Source of the DNA: Corynebacterium sp. NML98-0116
Lineage (GTDB): Bacteria > Actinomycetota > Actinomycetes > Mycobacteriales > Mycobacteriaceae
Reading direction: 5' to 3'
Length of the DNA: 64,000 bases
Assembly: GCF_001767255.1 (NCBI RefSeq)
Contig: NZ_CP017639.1
Location: 1,076,875 to 1,140,874, forward strand
Below are positions 9,998-20,349 of the stretch, one piece after another. The position numbers and the translations under genes were made by a program. Below the pieces are notes generated by a model. That model was given only the letters and a program-made list of their open reading frames with translations, was not told the DNA's origin and made no database searches. Each line of letters begins with the position of its first letter. Within the stretch, counting starts at the first letter, position 1.

Positions 9998-10966
9998 ATG
10001 GGACCTGCATTTACTTGCCTTGGGGGAGGGCACGGTTTATACCAAACACTATTGGCGGCGCGGGCGGCTGAGGCTCGAGCCATCCACGCCGTGGTAACAG
10101 TTGCTGACGACGGAGGCTCATCCGGTCGGCTACGCCGTGAGATGGATATCATTCCGCCTGGTGACCTGCGGATGGCGCTCTCAGCCCTGACCGCGGATGA
10201 CGAAGATGGCGCTCTGTGGAGAGATACATTACAACACCGATTTGGCGGAAATGGAGCGATGGCAGGGCACGCAGTTGGCAATCTGCTCCTTGCCGGACTA
10301 AGCGAGGAACTCGGCGATATTCAGCAAGCGTTGGACGTCATCGGCTCATGGACAGGCGCACAGGGCAGGGTTGTTCCTATGAGTCCTATGCCTCTCGACA
10401 TTGAGGCCGATGTCGCGGGGTTAGACGACGACCCCCGTGTTTTGCGTTCTGTTCGCGGTCAAGTTGCCGTTGCCACCACACCCGGAACTGTGCGACGCGT
10501 CCGCCTTTTGCCCCACAATCCTCCCGCAACCGACGAAGCAGTGCAGGCGATCATGGACGCAGAAGTGGTGACAATCGGGCCTGGATCGTGGTTTTCGTCG
10601 GTGATTCCGCATCTACTCGTTCCGGACATTGTCCGCGCGTTGAATGAGACGTCCGCGTTGGTAGTTGTAGTGCTGAATCTTTCTCCGGAGGCAGGAGAGA
10701 CACCGGGATTTAGCACGGAACGCCATATTCATGTCTTCGAGCAGCACGCTCCGAACCTGCATGTTGATGTGTTCCTGGCTGATAACTCAATTAGCCCGAC
10801 GGAGGGCGAACGCGTTCATCTTGGGCGCGCCGCGGATCGAGTTGGTGCAACTGTACTGTTCCGAGATATTCATGAAGTTGATGATCAGCACCGCAACACA
10901 AACCGGCATGATCCACGCAAGCTTGCACATGAGCTGCTATCTCTCGTTCGTGATTTTCACGCATAA
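9998..10966 (+). CDS. yvcK: YvcK/CofD-like gluconeogenesis factor
   Basis: 322-aa member of the CofD/YvcK superfamily, which binds UDP-sugars and affects cell-wall precursor balance and growth on gluconeogenic carbon. The glycine-rich N-terminal loop CLGGGHGLYQTLLA, the VTVADDGGSSGRLR signature and PPGDLRMALSAL are clear. The later VTIGPGSWFSSVIPHLLVP is the second conserved block. The start is an ATG 37 nt after rapZ. Confidence 0.93.
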   Translation: MGPAFTCLGGGHGLYQTLLAARAAEARAIHAVVTVADDGGSSGRLRREMDIIPPGDLRMALSALTADDEDGALWRDTLQHRFGGNGAMAGHAVGNLLLAGLSEELGDIQQALDVIGSWTGAQGRVVPMSPMPLDIEADVAGLDDDPRVLRSVRGQVAVATTPGTVRRVRLLPHNPPATDEAVQAIMDAEVVTIGPGSWFSSVIPHLLVPDIVRALNETSALVVVVLNLSPEAGETPGFSTERHIHVFEQHAPNLHVDVFLADNSISPTEGERVHLGRAADRVGATVLFRDIHEVDDQHRNTNRHDPRKLAHELLSLVRDFHA

Positions 10967-11013
10967 CGTGCGCTACACTAATCCACCGATGTTTTTGTAG
11001 AAAGGATCACTCG

Positions 11014-11988
11014 GTGTCGCTGACCGCCAAAACCAAAGAAGAGCTGCTTCGAACTCCAATAGGAGCGAAGTCTGCCGCGGCCGCCGAGGCATCCGCGTTA
11101 GTTCGGTTTGCAGGAAAACTTGACGCCTCAATCCACGGGGTAACTATGATTGCGGATTTCGCGGAAGAGGCGGTGGCACGTCGCTTAATCCTGATTCTTG
11201 AAACTCTTTTCATGAGCTCACCAAAGTTCGCCGTGGTTTCACCTGGCTCGGCGACAAAGGAAACGAAATACGAAGTACGTCTAGATACTGGTGTTGAAGC
11301 GCTGTATCGGCGTCTAAATCTTCGGACGCAGTCTGGTCATCTCGTGGTAGGTATGCCCCCGCAAATCGTTTCGGGAGAAATTGCTGAAGTTGAAGCCGCG
11401 TGGCGGGGTGCGTTCCTCGCTAGGGGAGCGCTCACAGAGCCGGGCCGAACTGCCGCTTTAGAGGTCGAGTGCCCATGCGAGGAAGCTGGGCTTGCCCTAG
11501 TGGGGTTAGCGCGTCGTCTTGGGTGCCACATCAGAATGCGGGAGACTCGCGGTGTTGAGCGTGTACATGTCCGTGATGCGGAGACGATAGGGGTGCTTCT
11601 CAGTCGAATGGGTGCGCCTCTTGCTCGCCTGGAGTGGGACGCAAAACTTCGGGAGAAGCAAGCGCAGATGCGTGGCGGTCAACGGTTGGCAACTTTTGAC
11701 GACGCCAACACCCGCAGAAGCGTACATGCTGCGACGGTAGCCGCTCAGCGTGTGGAACGTGCGATGGAGATCCTCGGCGACGATGTGCCTGAGCATCTCG
11801 CCGAAGCCGGATACCTGCGTGTTGAGCACCGGCAAGCCTCGCTTGAAGAACTTGGCCGGTTGGCTGACCCACAGATGACGAAGGATGCGGTCGCTGGGCG
11901 AATTCGTCGGCTGTTGTCCCTTGCTGACAAGCGGGCTGCTGAGCTCGGTATAGCGAACACTCGCGGTAAAGACACGAAGGCAACATAG
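11014..11988 (+). CDS. whiA: DNA-binding protein WhiA
   Basis: 324 aa. WhiA combines a LAGLIDADG-homing-endonuclease-like N-terminal domain (about 15-200) with a C-terminal helix-turn-helix (about 220-310, ending LADPQMTKDAVAGRIRRLLSLAD). In Streptomyces it controls sporulation septation; in non-sporulating actinobacteria it affects cell division. It starts at GTG after AGAAAGGAT. A TACACT (10974-10979) upstream is a possible -10, so it may have its own promoter besides read-through from yvcK. Confidence 0.95.
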   Translation: MSLTAKTKEELLRTPIGAKSAAAAEASALVRFAGKLDASIHGVTMIADFAEEAVARRLILILETLFMSSPKFAVVSPGSATKETKYEVRLDTGVEALYRRLNLRTQSGHLVVGMPPQIVSGEIAEVEAAWRGAFLARGALTEPGRTAALEVECPCEEAGLALVGLARRLGCHIRMRETRGVERVHVRDAETIGVLLSRMGAPLARLEWDAKLREKQAQMRGGQRLATFDDANTRRSVHAATVAAQRVERAMEILGDDVPEHLAEAGYLRVEHRQASLEELGRLADPQMTKDAVAGRIRRLLSLADKRAAELGIANTRGKDTKAT

Positions 11989-13383
<1,395 letters not shown>

Positions 13384-13393
13384 GACCTAGAAC

Positions 13394-13434
13394 GGCCCGG
13401 GTGTGCAGTACGCACACTTCGGGCCATTTCTTTC
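13394..13434 (+). terminator. Hairpin terminator or attenuator between gap and pgk
   Basis: GGCCCG (13394-13399) pairs with CGGGCC (13420-13425), and the inner GTGTGC (13401-13406) pairs with GCACAC (13412-13417). The run ATTTCTTTC follows. It lies 10 nt after the gap stop, so gap transcripts may partly end here, leaving pgk-tpi at a lower level or under a second promoter. Confidence 0.7.
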
Positions 13435-13488
13435 GCTACTGTTTGAAAAGAAAACTACTGCAAACAACAGTCAACTGAGGAGAGTCCC

Positions 13489-14706
13489 ATGACAATGAAA
13501 ACGCTGCAACAGCTTCTGGATGAAGGCGTCGAAGATCGCCACATCCTGGTCCGTTCTGACTTCAACGTTCCGCTTGATGAGGACGGCAATATTACCGATG
13601 CTGGTCGTATCGACGCATCACTGCCAACTTTGAAGGCGCTCTTGGAAGGTGGCGCGAAAGTCATTGTCATGGCTCACCTCGGCCGCCCAAAGGGGGAAGT
13701 GAACCCTAAGTTCTCCTTGAAGCCAGTGGCTGAAGCCCTAAGTGAGCGCCTAGGTCAGTTCGTAGCGCTCGCCGGTGATGTTTCTGGTGAGGATGCACAT
13801 GAGCGGGCAAATGGGCTTACCGGTGGCGAGATTCTGCTTCTCGAGAATGTACGCTTTGACCCACGCGAGACCTCGAAGGACGAGGCTGAGCGCACTGAGT
13901 TCGCAGCTGAGCTTGTAGCACTAGCTGCGGACAACGGCGCGTTTGTTTCTGACGGTTTCGGTGTAGTACACCGCGCTCAAACCTCCGTCTACGACGTTGC
14001 TAAGAAGCTTCCTGCCTACGCTGGTTACCTCGTCGAGAAGGAAGTCAAGACTCTGAGCAAGGTGAAGGATGCTCCAGATCATCCATACGTTGTTGTGCTT
14101 GGCGGTTCGAAGGTTTCCGACAAGTTGGGAGTCATCGAGGCACTTGCGGCGAAGGCCGACAAGGTAATTATCGGTGGCGGCATGTGCTACACCTTCCTGG
14201 CTGCACAGGGCTACAACGTTCAAAACTCTTTGTTGCAGGAAGACATGATTGAGACCTGCAAGGACCTCATCGGCCGTTTCGGCGACAAGCTGCTATTGCC
14301 TGAGGACCTGATCGCAGCGTCTGAGTTTGCAAAGGATGCAGAGAAGCAGACCGTCGCGGCCGACGCTATTCCGGAAGGCTGGATGTCTCTCGACATTGGC
14401 CCGAAGACTGCCGCGCGTTATGGTGAGGCGCTGAAGAGCTCGAAGACCGTGTTCTGGAACGGGCCAATGGGCGTTTTCGAGTTTCCAGCGTTCGCCTCTG
14501 GCACAAAAGCCGTTGCTGAAGCAATGATCGCTGCTACGAAGGACAACGGGTCCTTCACGGTGGTCGGTGGCGGCGATTCCGCAGCATCTGTTCGCATTCT
14601 GGGCCTCGATGAGGCTGGGTTCTCCCACATCTCTACGGGCGGTGGCGCATCGCTCGAGCTGATCGAGGGCAAAGAGCTGCCCGGCGTTGCTGTACTTGGA
14701 CAGTAG
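13489..14706 (+). CDS. pgk: Phosphoglycerate kinase
   Basis: Transfers phosphate from 1,3-bisphosphoglycerate to ADP. 405 aa, two Rossmann-like lobes. Visible motifs are [14 protein letters not shown] (substrate binding, about 22-35), [19 protein letters not shown], and the C-terminal nucleotide site [11 protein letters not shown] plus GGGDSAASV. The ATG follows GAGGAG by 6 nt. Codon use is optimised like that of gap. Confidence 0.97.
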   Translation: MTMKTLQQLLDEGVEDRHILVRSDFNVPLDEDGNITDAGRIDASLPTLKALLEGGAKVIVMAHLGRPKGEVNPKFSLKPVAEALSERLGQFVALAGDVSGEDAHERANGLTGGEILLLENVRFDPRETSKDEAERTEFAAELVALAADNGAFVSDGFGVVHRAQTSVYDVAKKLPAYAGYLVEKEVKTLSKVKDAPDHPYVVVLGGSKVSDKLGVIEALAAKADKVIIGGGMCYTFLAAQGYNVQNSLLQEDMIETCKDLIGRFGDKLLLPEDLIAASEFAKDAEKQTVAADAIPEGWMSLDIGPKTAARYGEALKSSKTVFWNGPMGVFEFPAFASGTKAVAEAMIAATKDNGSFTVVGGGDSAASVRILGLDEAGFSHISTGGGASLELIEGKELPGVAVLGQ

Positions 14707-14730
14707 TCGTTGTTGAAAAGGAGTATGAAT

Positions 14731-15513
14731 ATGTCTCGCAAACCACTGATTGCTGGTAACTGGAAGATGAACCACGACCATCTCGAAGCAATCGCTTCGG
14801 CCCAGAAACTCGCGTTCGCTTTCCCGAAGGACGGCTATGAGTTCGTGGACGTTGCATTGACCGTGCCGTTTACCGACCTTCGTTCTATCCAGACTCTCGT
14901 TGAAGGCGACAAGCTGCAGATCACATATGGTGCACAGGACGTGTCAGCACACGATGCTGGTGCCTACACTGGTGAAGTTTCGGCCACAATGCTGGAGAAG
15001 CTTGGCTGCACGTGGGTAGTTGTCGGCCACTCAGAACGCCGTGAGTACCACGGTGAGGACGATGAGCTAGTTTCCCGCAAGGCAAAGAAGGCACTTGAGC
15101 ACGGCATGAACCCAATCGTGTGTGTCGGTGAGCCGCTAGACATTCGCGAACAAGGCACCCATGTCGACTACGTCGTAGAGCAGACGAAGAAATCCCTGGA
15201 CGGTTTGAGCAACGAGGAGTTGGAGAAGACCGTCATTGCATATGAGCCGGTATGGGCTATCGGCACTGGCAAGGTTGCCTCTGCCTCCGATGCGCAGGAA
15301 GTGTGCCAGGCTATTCGCGGCCTGATCTGTGACTTGGCCGGTGATGCGGTTGCTGATGGCATCCGTATTTTGTACGGCGGATCCGTAAAGACGGAAACTG
15401 TCGGTGAGATCATCGCTCAGCCTGATGTTGACGGTGGTCTTGTCGGAGGTGCGTCTCTTGACGGCCAGGATTTCGCGAAATTGGCTGCTGCGGCTGCCCA
15501 GGCAGTACAGTAG
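14731..15513 (+). CDS. tpi: Triosephosphate isomerase
   Basis: Interconverts dihydroxyacetone phosphate and glyceraldehyde 3-phosphate. 260 aa from ATG 14731, which has AAGGAG (14718-14723) at good spacing; in-frame TTG 14710 and ATG 14725 are too far or too close. Catalytic elements are NWKMN (Lys), VVGHSERRE (His) and [14 protein letters not shown] (Glu and flexible loop), with YGGSVK for phosphate binding near the end. In C. glutamicum ppc follows; here secG does. Confidence 0.97.
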   Translation: MSRKPLIAGNWKMNHDHLEAIASAQKLAFAFPKDGYEFVDVALTVPFTDLRSIQTLVEGDKLQITYGAQDVSAHDAGAYTGEVSATMLEKLGCTWVVVGHSERREYHGEDDELVSRKAKKALEHGMNPIVCVGEPLDIREQGTHVDYVVEQTKKSLDGLSNEELEKTVIAYEPVWAIGTGKVASASDAQEVCQAIRGLICDLAGDAVADGIRILYGGSVKTETVGEIIAQPDVDGGLVGGASLDGQDFAKLAAAAAQAVQ

Positions 15514-15530
15514 ATTTGCAAGACATGTCG

Positions 15531-15588
15531 CTCGGACCAGAGCGCGTCGAATAACACCATTCGGTGACTTCGTGTAGTCTGGTCCGAG
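15531..15588. repeat. 11-bp perfect inverted repeat in the tpi-secG gap
   Basis: CTCGGACCAGA (15531-15541) is the exact reverse complement of TCTGGTCCGAG (15578-15588), separated by 36 nt. It lies just past the tpi stop, where ppc stands in C. glutamicum. No T-tract follows, so it is not a standard terminator. A second short palindrome, TACAT-CA-ATGTA, follows at 15590-15601. Confidence 0.6.
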
Positions 15589-15626
15589 TTACATCAATGT
15601 AGGTTTTATAGTGAGGATTTACCACC

Positions 15627-15863
15627 ATGACGTTGGCTCTTGAGATCGTGCTCGTAATCGCTGCGGTCTTGATGACAGTGTTCGTGCTGCTTCACAAAGG
15701 CAAGGGAGGCGGGCTTTCGAGCCTGTTCGGTGGTGGCGTGCAGGCTAACCTGTCCGGCTCCACTATCGTGGAGAAGAACCTCGACCGTTACACGGTTATC
15801 ATTACGCTCATCTGGCTTGTATGCATCGTGGGCCTGAATCTTATTCAGACTTTTGCTGCTTAG
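15627..15863 (+). CDS. secG: Preprotein translocase subunit SecG
   Basis: Small membrane subunit of the SecYEG channel, 78 aa. Two transmembrane helices (about 3-23 and 54-75) flank the conserved cytoplasmic loop LLHKGKGGGLSSLFGGG. A TATAGT (15607-15612) and a GTGAGGA Shine-Dalgarno precede the ATG, so it may have its own promoter. Confidence 0.95.
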   Translation: MTLALEIVLVIAAVLMTVFVLLHKGKGGGLSSLFGGGVQANLSGSTIVEKNLDRYTVIITLIWLVCIVGLNLIQTFAA

Positions 15864-15871
15864 CCGCTAGC

Positions 15872-15912
15872 AAAAGGCCCGCCTGGAGCAATAAGCTTCC
15901 GGCGGGCCTTTT
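15872..15912. terminator. Bidirectional terminator between secG and pgl
   Basis: AAAAGGCCCGCC (15872-15883) pairs perfectly with GGCGGGCCTTTT (15901-15912), with further imperfect pairing inside the loop. The flanking A and T runs let it work on both strands, serving the converging secG (+) and pentose phosphate operon (-). Confidence 0.9.
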
Positions 15913-15942
15913 CGTTGGTCAGAAATCCGAATCTGCGGGAAT

Positions 15943-16671
15943 CTAACGTGGTGCCGCGTCGTCGGTGACCCACAAGATCGTTTCTTCCTTGCCGACAGCA
16001 CCGGCCGCTGGCCAGTCAAGATACTCTGCCCGGTTTGCAACTGCGGACGCAGCTTCTGCCTTCTCTGCACCAGAAACAAGAAGCCAGACCTTTTGTGCTT
16101 TCCGAACAGCAGGTAGTGTCAACGAAACACGTTCCGCAGGTGGTTTTGGTGAATCCGTCACAGCAACAACCAGAGCGGCGTCCTCTCTCACAGCAGGCGT
16201 ATGTGGGAATAGCGAATTAATGTGGCCTTCACCGCCCATTCCCAGTAGATGGAGGTCGAACCCCTCAGGCGCCTCAACTTTCAGGTGCGCTTCATAACGA
16301 GTGACAGCGGGCTCCATCGTCCCTCCGTCCAACCCATACCCGAAAATGTTTCCTTCTGGGATATCTATATGATCGAGCAACGCTGCCCGGGCCTGGCCTT
16401 CATTCGAATCAGGATGGCTGACGGCTACGTTGCGCTCGTCGCCAAAGAATAGCTTCACCCTGGACCAGTCGATATCTGATGAAACTAGGGCTGCAAGGAA
16501 CCGGATTCCGGCTGTTCCGCCAGTAAGCACAACACGTGCGGTTCCGTCGCCGTTTACACCACCGGTAGGGGAGCTGTGGATCTCTGAAATCAACGTTTGG
16601 AATGCGGAGGTGGAGACGTCGATAAGCTGTTCCAGGTTTGTAAAGGTGTTGGTCTTGACTGTATTGGACAT
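15943..16671 (-). CDS. pgl: 6-phosphogluconolactonase
   Basis: Hydrolyses 6-phosphogluconolactone to 6-phosphogluconate; last gene of the pentose phosphate operon. 242 aa from the ATG at 16671, which follows AAAGAGGG and sits 25 nt after opcA; the frame is open further upstream but that part lies inside opcA. Family motifs are VLTGGTAG, KLFFGDERNVAVSHPDSN and LLGMGGEGHINSLFPH. Confidence 0.93.
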   Translation of the reverse strand: MSNTVKTNTFTNLEQLIDVSTSAFQTLISEIHSSPTGGVNGDGTARVVLTGGTAGIRFLAALVSSDIDWSRVKLFFGDERNVAVSHPDSNEGQARAALLDHIDIPEGNIFGYGLDGGTMEPAVTRYEAHLKVEAPEGFDLHLLGMGGEGHINSLFPHTPAVREDAALVVAVTDSPKPPAERVSLTLPAVRKAQKVWLLVSGAEKAEAASAVANRAEYLDWPAAGAVGKEETILWVTDDAAPR

Positions 16672-16696
16672 CCGTCGACCCTCTTTCGGTGCGAAG

Positions 16697-17611
16697 TTAA
16701 GGGAGGTTATGTAACAATGCCCGAGCATACATGGCGTCAGGATCGAGGTGGCGTAGCTCCTCAGCGAGGCATTCTGCGTCCGAGCGAGCACTCAGTGCAA
16801 CAAACGCATCAGGGTATCCCGGTACGGAAACTCGCACGGTGTGCTCATCAACAATTTGTACCTGCACAGAGCCTTGTTCGCAGTCCAGCGATAGGTGTTG
16901 GATTGGGGAGCCAGGAATGGCGTCGGCGCCTGCTACGTTTTGCACGGTTACCTCAACGCCAAAGCAGGCATCGAGCCAAGAGGCTGCGATTTGTACGCTT
17001 GGATGCTCGGTAATACCGCTGAGCAAGATCCGGCGTGGTTGCTGTTTATAGCGGTCGAAAGCTGAGGCGACAACGCCGCGCCATGGCGTGATTTTAGACC
17101 ACATCATGTCCGAATCACCTGGGACGTACGCCTTAGCCAGCTGCTCTATGCATTCTGCCCCCATAGTGCGCCACGCATTCGTGATTCTGCGGTGCGCGAT
17201 ATTACCCAGCTCTGCTTCTGCAGGAACATCTGGCACAGTTGTGGGCCACCAAGCAACGATAGGGGTATCGGGCAGCAACAGCGGGGTGACCACCGCGTCA
17301 AGATGCTGGGTAAGTTCACCGTGGAGAGTCATGACAACCATCTCAGAGGCGCCAGCGTCCGCCGCGACGATTACCTCTGCATCCATCCAGGTTTGCTCGC
17401 TCTGGCAGTCGAGCAACAAGACGAGAACTCGAGCCGGGTGCTCCATGGTCGCGTTCCGGACCGTCTCCAGAATAGAATCGACATCATCCTCCGCATGTGC
17501 AGCAACCAAGAGCGTGAGCACGCGCCCGGTCGCCAACGAGTAATTTTCACGAGCCTCTAGGAGCGCTGTGGACACATCGCGGGTGGTCGTGTCGGGAAGA
17601 GTGACAATCAA
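16697..17611 (-). CDS. opcA: Glucose-6-phosphate dehydrogenase assembly protein OpcA
   Basis: 304 aa. OpcA is required for or stimulates G6PDH (Zwf) activity in corynebacteria and cyanobacteria. The conserved core LLPDTPIVAWWPTTVPDVPA followed by LGNIAHRRITNA is clear. It starts at a TTG 32 nt downstream of zwf and is followed by pgl, the standard actinobacterial order. Confidence 0.93.
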   Translation of the reverse strand: MIVTLPDTTTRDVSTALLEARENYSLATGRVLTLLVAAHAEDDVDSILETVRNATMEHPARVLVLLLDCQSEQTWMDAEVIVAADAGASEMVVMTLHGELTQHLDAVVTPLLLPDTPIVAWWPTTVPDVPAEAELGNIAHRRITNAWRTMGAECIEQLAKAYVPGDSDMMWSKITPWRGVVASAFDRYKQQPRRILLSGITEHPSVQIAASWLDACFGVEVTVQNVAGADAIPGSPIQHLSLDCEQGSVQVQIVDEHTVRVSVPGYPDAFVALSARSDAECLAEELRHLDPDAMYARALLHNLP

Positions 17612-17643
17612 GGATTAAGCCTCACGTTCGTTGTTTGCACACA

Positions 17644-19182
17644 TTATGGACGACGCCATTGGCGGCCGTCCTTGGCCAGCATCGCGTCTGCTGATGCGGG
17701 CCCCCAAGTGCCCGCGCGGTATTCATCTGGATGTCCGTGCGACTCCCAGTAGTTGAGAATTGGATCGAGGATTTCCCAGCTCCGCTCGACTTCCGCATTG
17801 GTTGGAAACAAGCTAGATTCGTCGAGTAGTGCATCGAGGATGAGCCGCTCGTATGCTTCGGGAGACTGTTCCGTAAATGCCTCTGCGTACGAGAAATCCA
17901 TGTTGACATCCCTAACTTCAAATGCAGTTCCAGGCACCTTGGAACCAAAGCGCATCAGCACGCCTTCGTCCGGCTGCACGCGGATAACGACTGCATTGTT
18001 CGTAAGTAGTTTTGTCTGGTCGTCTTCGAACGGCTGGTACGGAGGACGCTTAAAGACCAGGGCAATCTCAGTCACTCGACGCCCGAGGCGCTTACCAGTG
18101 CGAAGGTAGAAAGGAACACCTGCCCAGCGACGCGAGTTTATCTCTAACGTACAGGCCGCATAGGTTTCGGTTGCAGAGTTGGGGTCAAACCCGGACTCCT
18201 CCCGGAGCCCGATTACGCGTTCAGAACCTTGCCAGCCCGCTACGTATTGGCCGCGTGCGGTCGTCTCATCGAACGGCTCGACGGGAGTCGTAGCGCGGAG
18301 GACCTTGAGTTTCTCCGCACGAAGACGCCCCGGGGAGAACGACGTCGGCTCCTCCATAGCGATCAAGGCGAGCAGCTGAATCAGGTGGTTTTGGATGACG
18401 TCTCGTGCTGCACCAATACCGTCGTAATAGCCTGCGCGGCCGCCGAGCCCAATATCTTCAGCCATCGTGATTTGTACGTGGTCGATGTAGTGCGAATTCC
18501 ACACTGGTTCAAACATCTGGTTTGCGAAACGCAGCGCCATAATGTTCTGCACGGTTTCTTTGCCGAGATAGTGATCGATTCGGAATACGGATCGCTCCGG
18601 GAACACTGAATTCACTACTCGGTTTAGCTCTTTGGCGGATTCCAGATCATGCCCGAATGGCTTCTCGATGATCACTCGGCGCCAGCCGTGGTCTTGAGGC
18701 TGTGCCATTCCACTGCGGTCCAGCTGGTGGACAACGCTCGAAAAGTGCTCGGGCGGCACAGAAAGGTAAAAGGCCCAGTTTCCGTTCGTCCCCCGTGTTT
18801 CATCGGTCGAGCGCAGTGTATTGGCTAGGGCGTCGAACGCGGCGTCGTCATTAAACGAGCCCGAGACGAACTGCATACCTTCTGCGAGCCGGTCCCAAAC
18901 GTTCGTATTAAACGCGGTGCGGGAAGATGCTTCAACGGCTTCACGCACATAGTCCTCAAAATCTTGTTTAGACCAGTTTCGACGCCCAAACCCGACGAGA
19001 GCAAAGCCCGGTGGGAGGAGACCCCGGTTCGCGAGGTCGTAAATTGCCGGCAGGAGCTTTTTCCGAGCTAGATCTCCAGTTACACCGAAGATCACCATCC
19101 CAGACGGACCCGCAATGCGGGGAAGCCGCTTATCCTCGGGGGACCGAAGCGGGTTCACCCAATGCGTGCTCTCGTCACTCAC
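17644..19182 (-). CDS. zwf: Glucose-6-phosphate 1-dehydrogenase
   Basis: First oxidative step of the pentose phosphate pathway, producing NADPH. 512 aa. The dinucleotide-binding motif is in FGVTGDLARKKLLPAIYDL (about 32-50), and the active-site signature is RIDHYLGKETVQNI. EKPFGHDL and the C-terminal RAGTWGP are also typical. It lies 12 nt after tal. Confidence 0.97.
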   Translation of the reverse strand: MSDESTHWVNPLRSPEDKRLPRIAGPSGMVIFGVTGDLARKKLLPAIYDLANRGLLPPGFALVGFGRRNWSKQDFEDYVREAVEASSRTAFNTNVWDRLAEGMQFVSGSFNDDAAFDALANTLRSTDETRGTNGNWAFYLSVPPEHFSSVVHQLDRSGMAQPQDHGWRRVIIEKPFGHDLESAKELNRVVNSVFPERSVFRIDHYLGKETVQNIMALRFANQMFEPVWNSHYIDHVQITMAEDIGLGGRAGYYDGIGAARDVIQNHLIQLLALIAMEEPTSFSPGRLRAEKLKVLRATTPVEPFDETTARGQYVAGWQGSERVIGLREESGFDPNSATETYAACTLEINSRRWAGVPFYLRTGKRLGRRVTEIALVFKRPPYQPFEDDQTKLLTNNAVVIRVQPDEGVLMRFGSKVPGTAFEVRDVNMDFSYAEAFTEQSPEAYERLILDALLDESSLFPTNAEVERSWEILDPILNYWESHGHPDEYRAGTWGPASADAMLAKDGRQWRRP

Positions 19183-19194
19183 ATGTACTCCTTT

Positions 19195-20280
19195 TTATTG
19201 CAGCTTTTCCGACATGGAATTTAGCAATTCTTGCCACGCATCAACAAACTTATCGACGCCCTCCTGCTCGAGGACTCGCACGACATCAGACAAGTCGATT
19301 CCTGCAGCGGTGATAGCGTCAAACGTCTTCTGCGCGTCGTCAGCACTGGCAGACAAAGTATCGCCGTGAAGACTGTCGCTAGCCAGGGTGGCGTCGATAG
19401 TTGATTCCGGCATGGTGTTGACCGTGTTTGGGCCAGCCAGCTCAGACACATACAACGTGGCAGGGTACTCAGGGTTCTTTACACCAGTCGAGGCCCACAG
19501 CGGGCGTTGAACGTTGGCACCAGCTGGAAGGTCATCCAACGAAGAAAATTCCTCAAGGAACAAGCGGTATGCCAGTTGAGCGTTTGCCACGCCTGCTTTG
19601 CCTCGCAACGCAAGTGCTTCAGAAGTAGCAATTTGCTCAAGGCGAGCATCGACTTCGGTGTCCATGCGAGACACGAAGAATGAGGCAACAGAATGAATGG
19701 TTGAGACATCGTGGCCGTTGGCTGCAGCCTGCCGAATACCTTCCTTGTACGCGCGAATGACCTCGCGGTAGCGCTCCACAGAGAAGATCAGCGTGACATT
19801 CACTGAAATACCAGCTGCCAGTGCTGCTGTGACTGCTGGCAACGAGGCGTCTGTGGCTGGAATCTTGATCATTGCATTCGGTTTACCCACGCGTGCCCAC
19901 AGCTCTTTCGCTTGAGCGATCGTCTTCGCTTCGTCGTGAGCATAGCGGGGGTCAACCTCGATGGAAACGCGACCATCAAGGCCGTCGGTCGCATCGTAGA
20001 TGTCCTGGAAGATGTCGCACGCGTCGCGGACGTCGTCAATGCTCATCGCGTAAACCGCCTCGTCGGGGCTGGCACCTGACGCTCTCAACTGTTGGATTTG
20101 CTCGTCGTACGCGCTTCCAGTCGACATTGCTGAAGCAAAAATTGCAGGGTTGGTTGTCACGCCAACGACCGACTTCTCACGTTTGACTGCTTCTAGATTG
20201 CCAGTGGCGATGCGCTGGCGAGAGAGATCATCCAGCCAAGTGGACGTGCCGAGCTCCCGAAGCCTTTCAACTGTGTTCAT
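19195..20280 (-). CDS. tal: Transaldolase
   Basis: Transfers dihydroxyacetone between sedoheptulose 7-phosphate and glyceraldehyde 3-phosphate. 361 aa, the long actinobacterial form. GVTTNPAIFASAM lies near the N-terminus, and the Schiff-base lysine is in MIKIPAT (about 137-143), followed by NVTLIFSVERYR. It is preceded by a terminator-like hairpin after tkt. Confidence 0.96.
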   Translation of the reverse strand: MNTVERLRELGTSTWLDDLSRQRIATGNLEAVKREKSVVGVTTNPAIFASAMSTGSAYDEQIQQLRASGASPDEAVYAMSIDDVRDACDIFQDIYDATDGLDGRVSIEVDPRYAHDEAKTIAQAKELWARVGKPNAMIKIPATDASLPAVTAALAAGISVNVTLIFSVERYREVIRAYKEGIRQAAANGHDVSTIHSVASFFVSRMDTEVDARLEQIATSEALALRGKAGVANAQLAYRLFLEEFSSLDDLPAGANVQRPLWASTGVKNPEYPATLYVSELAGPNTVNTMPESTIDATLASDSLHGDTLSASADDAQKTFDAITAAGIDLSDVVRVLEQEGVDKFVDAWQELLNSMSEKLQ

Positions 20281-20296
20281 GCTCAGATTCCTTTCT

Positions 20297-20337
20297 AAAA
20301 AATGGGCCTGGCCAAGCTAGGGGAGGGCTTGACCAGG
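20297..20337 (-). terminator. Hairpin terminator or attenuator between tkt and tal
   Basis: On the minus strand CCTGGTCAAGC pairs with GCTTGGCCAGG (one mismatch, 20337-20327 with 20317-20307), followed by six T (20302-20297). It lies inside the tkt-tal operon, so it probably lowers rather than ends transcription of tal-zwf-opcA-pgl. Confidence 0.75.
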
Positions 20338-20349
20338 ACAACTCTTCAA

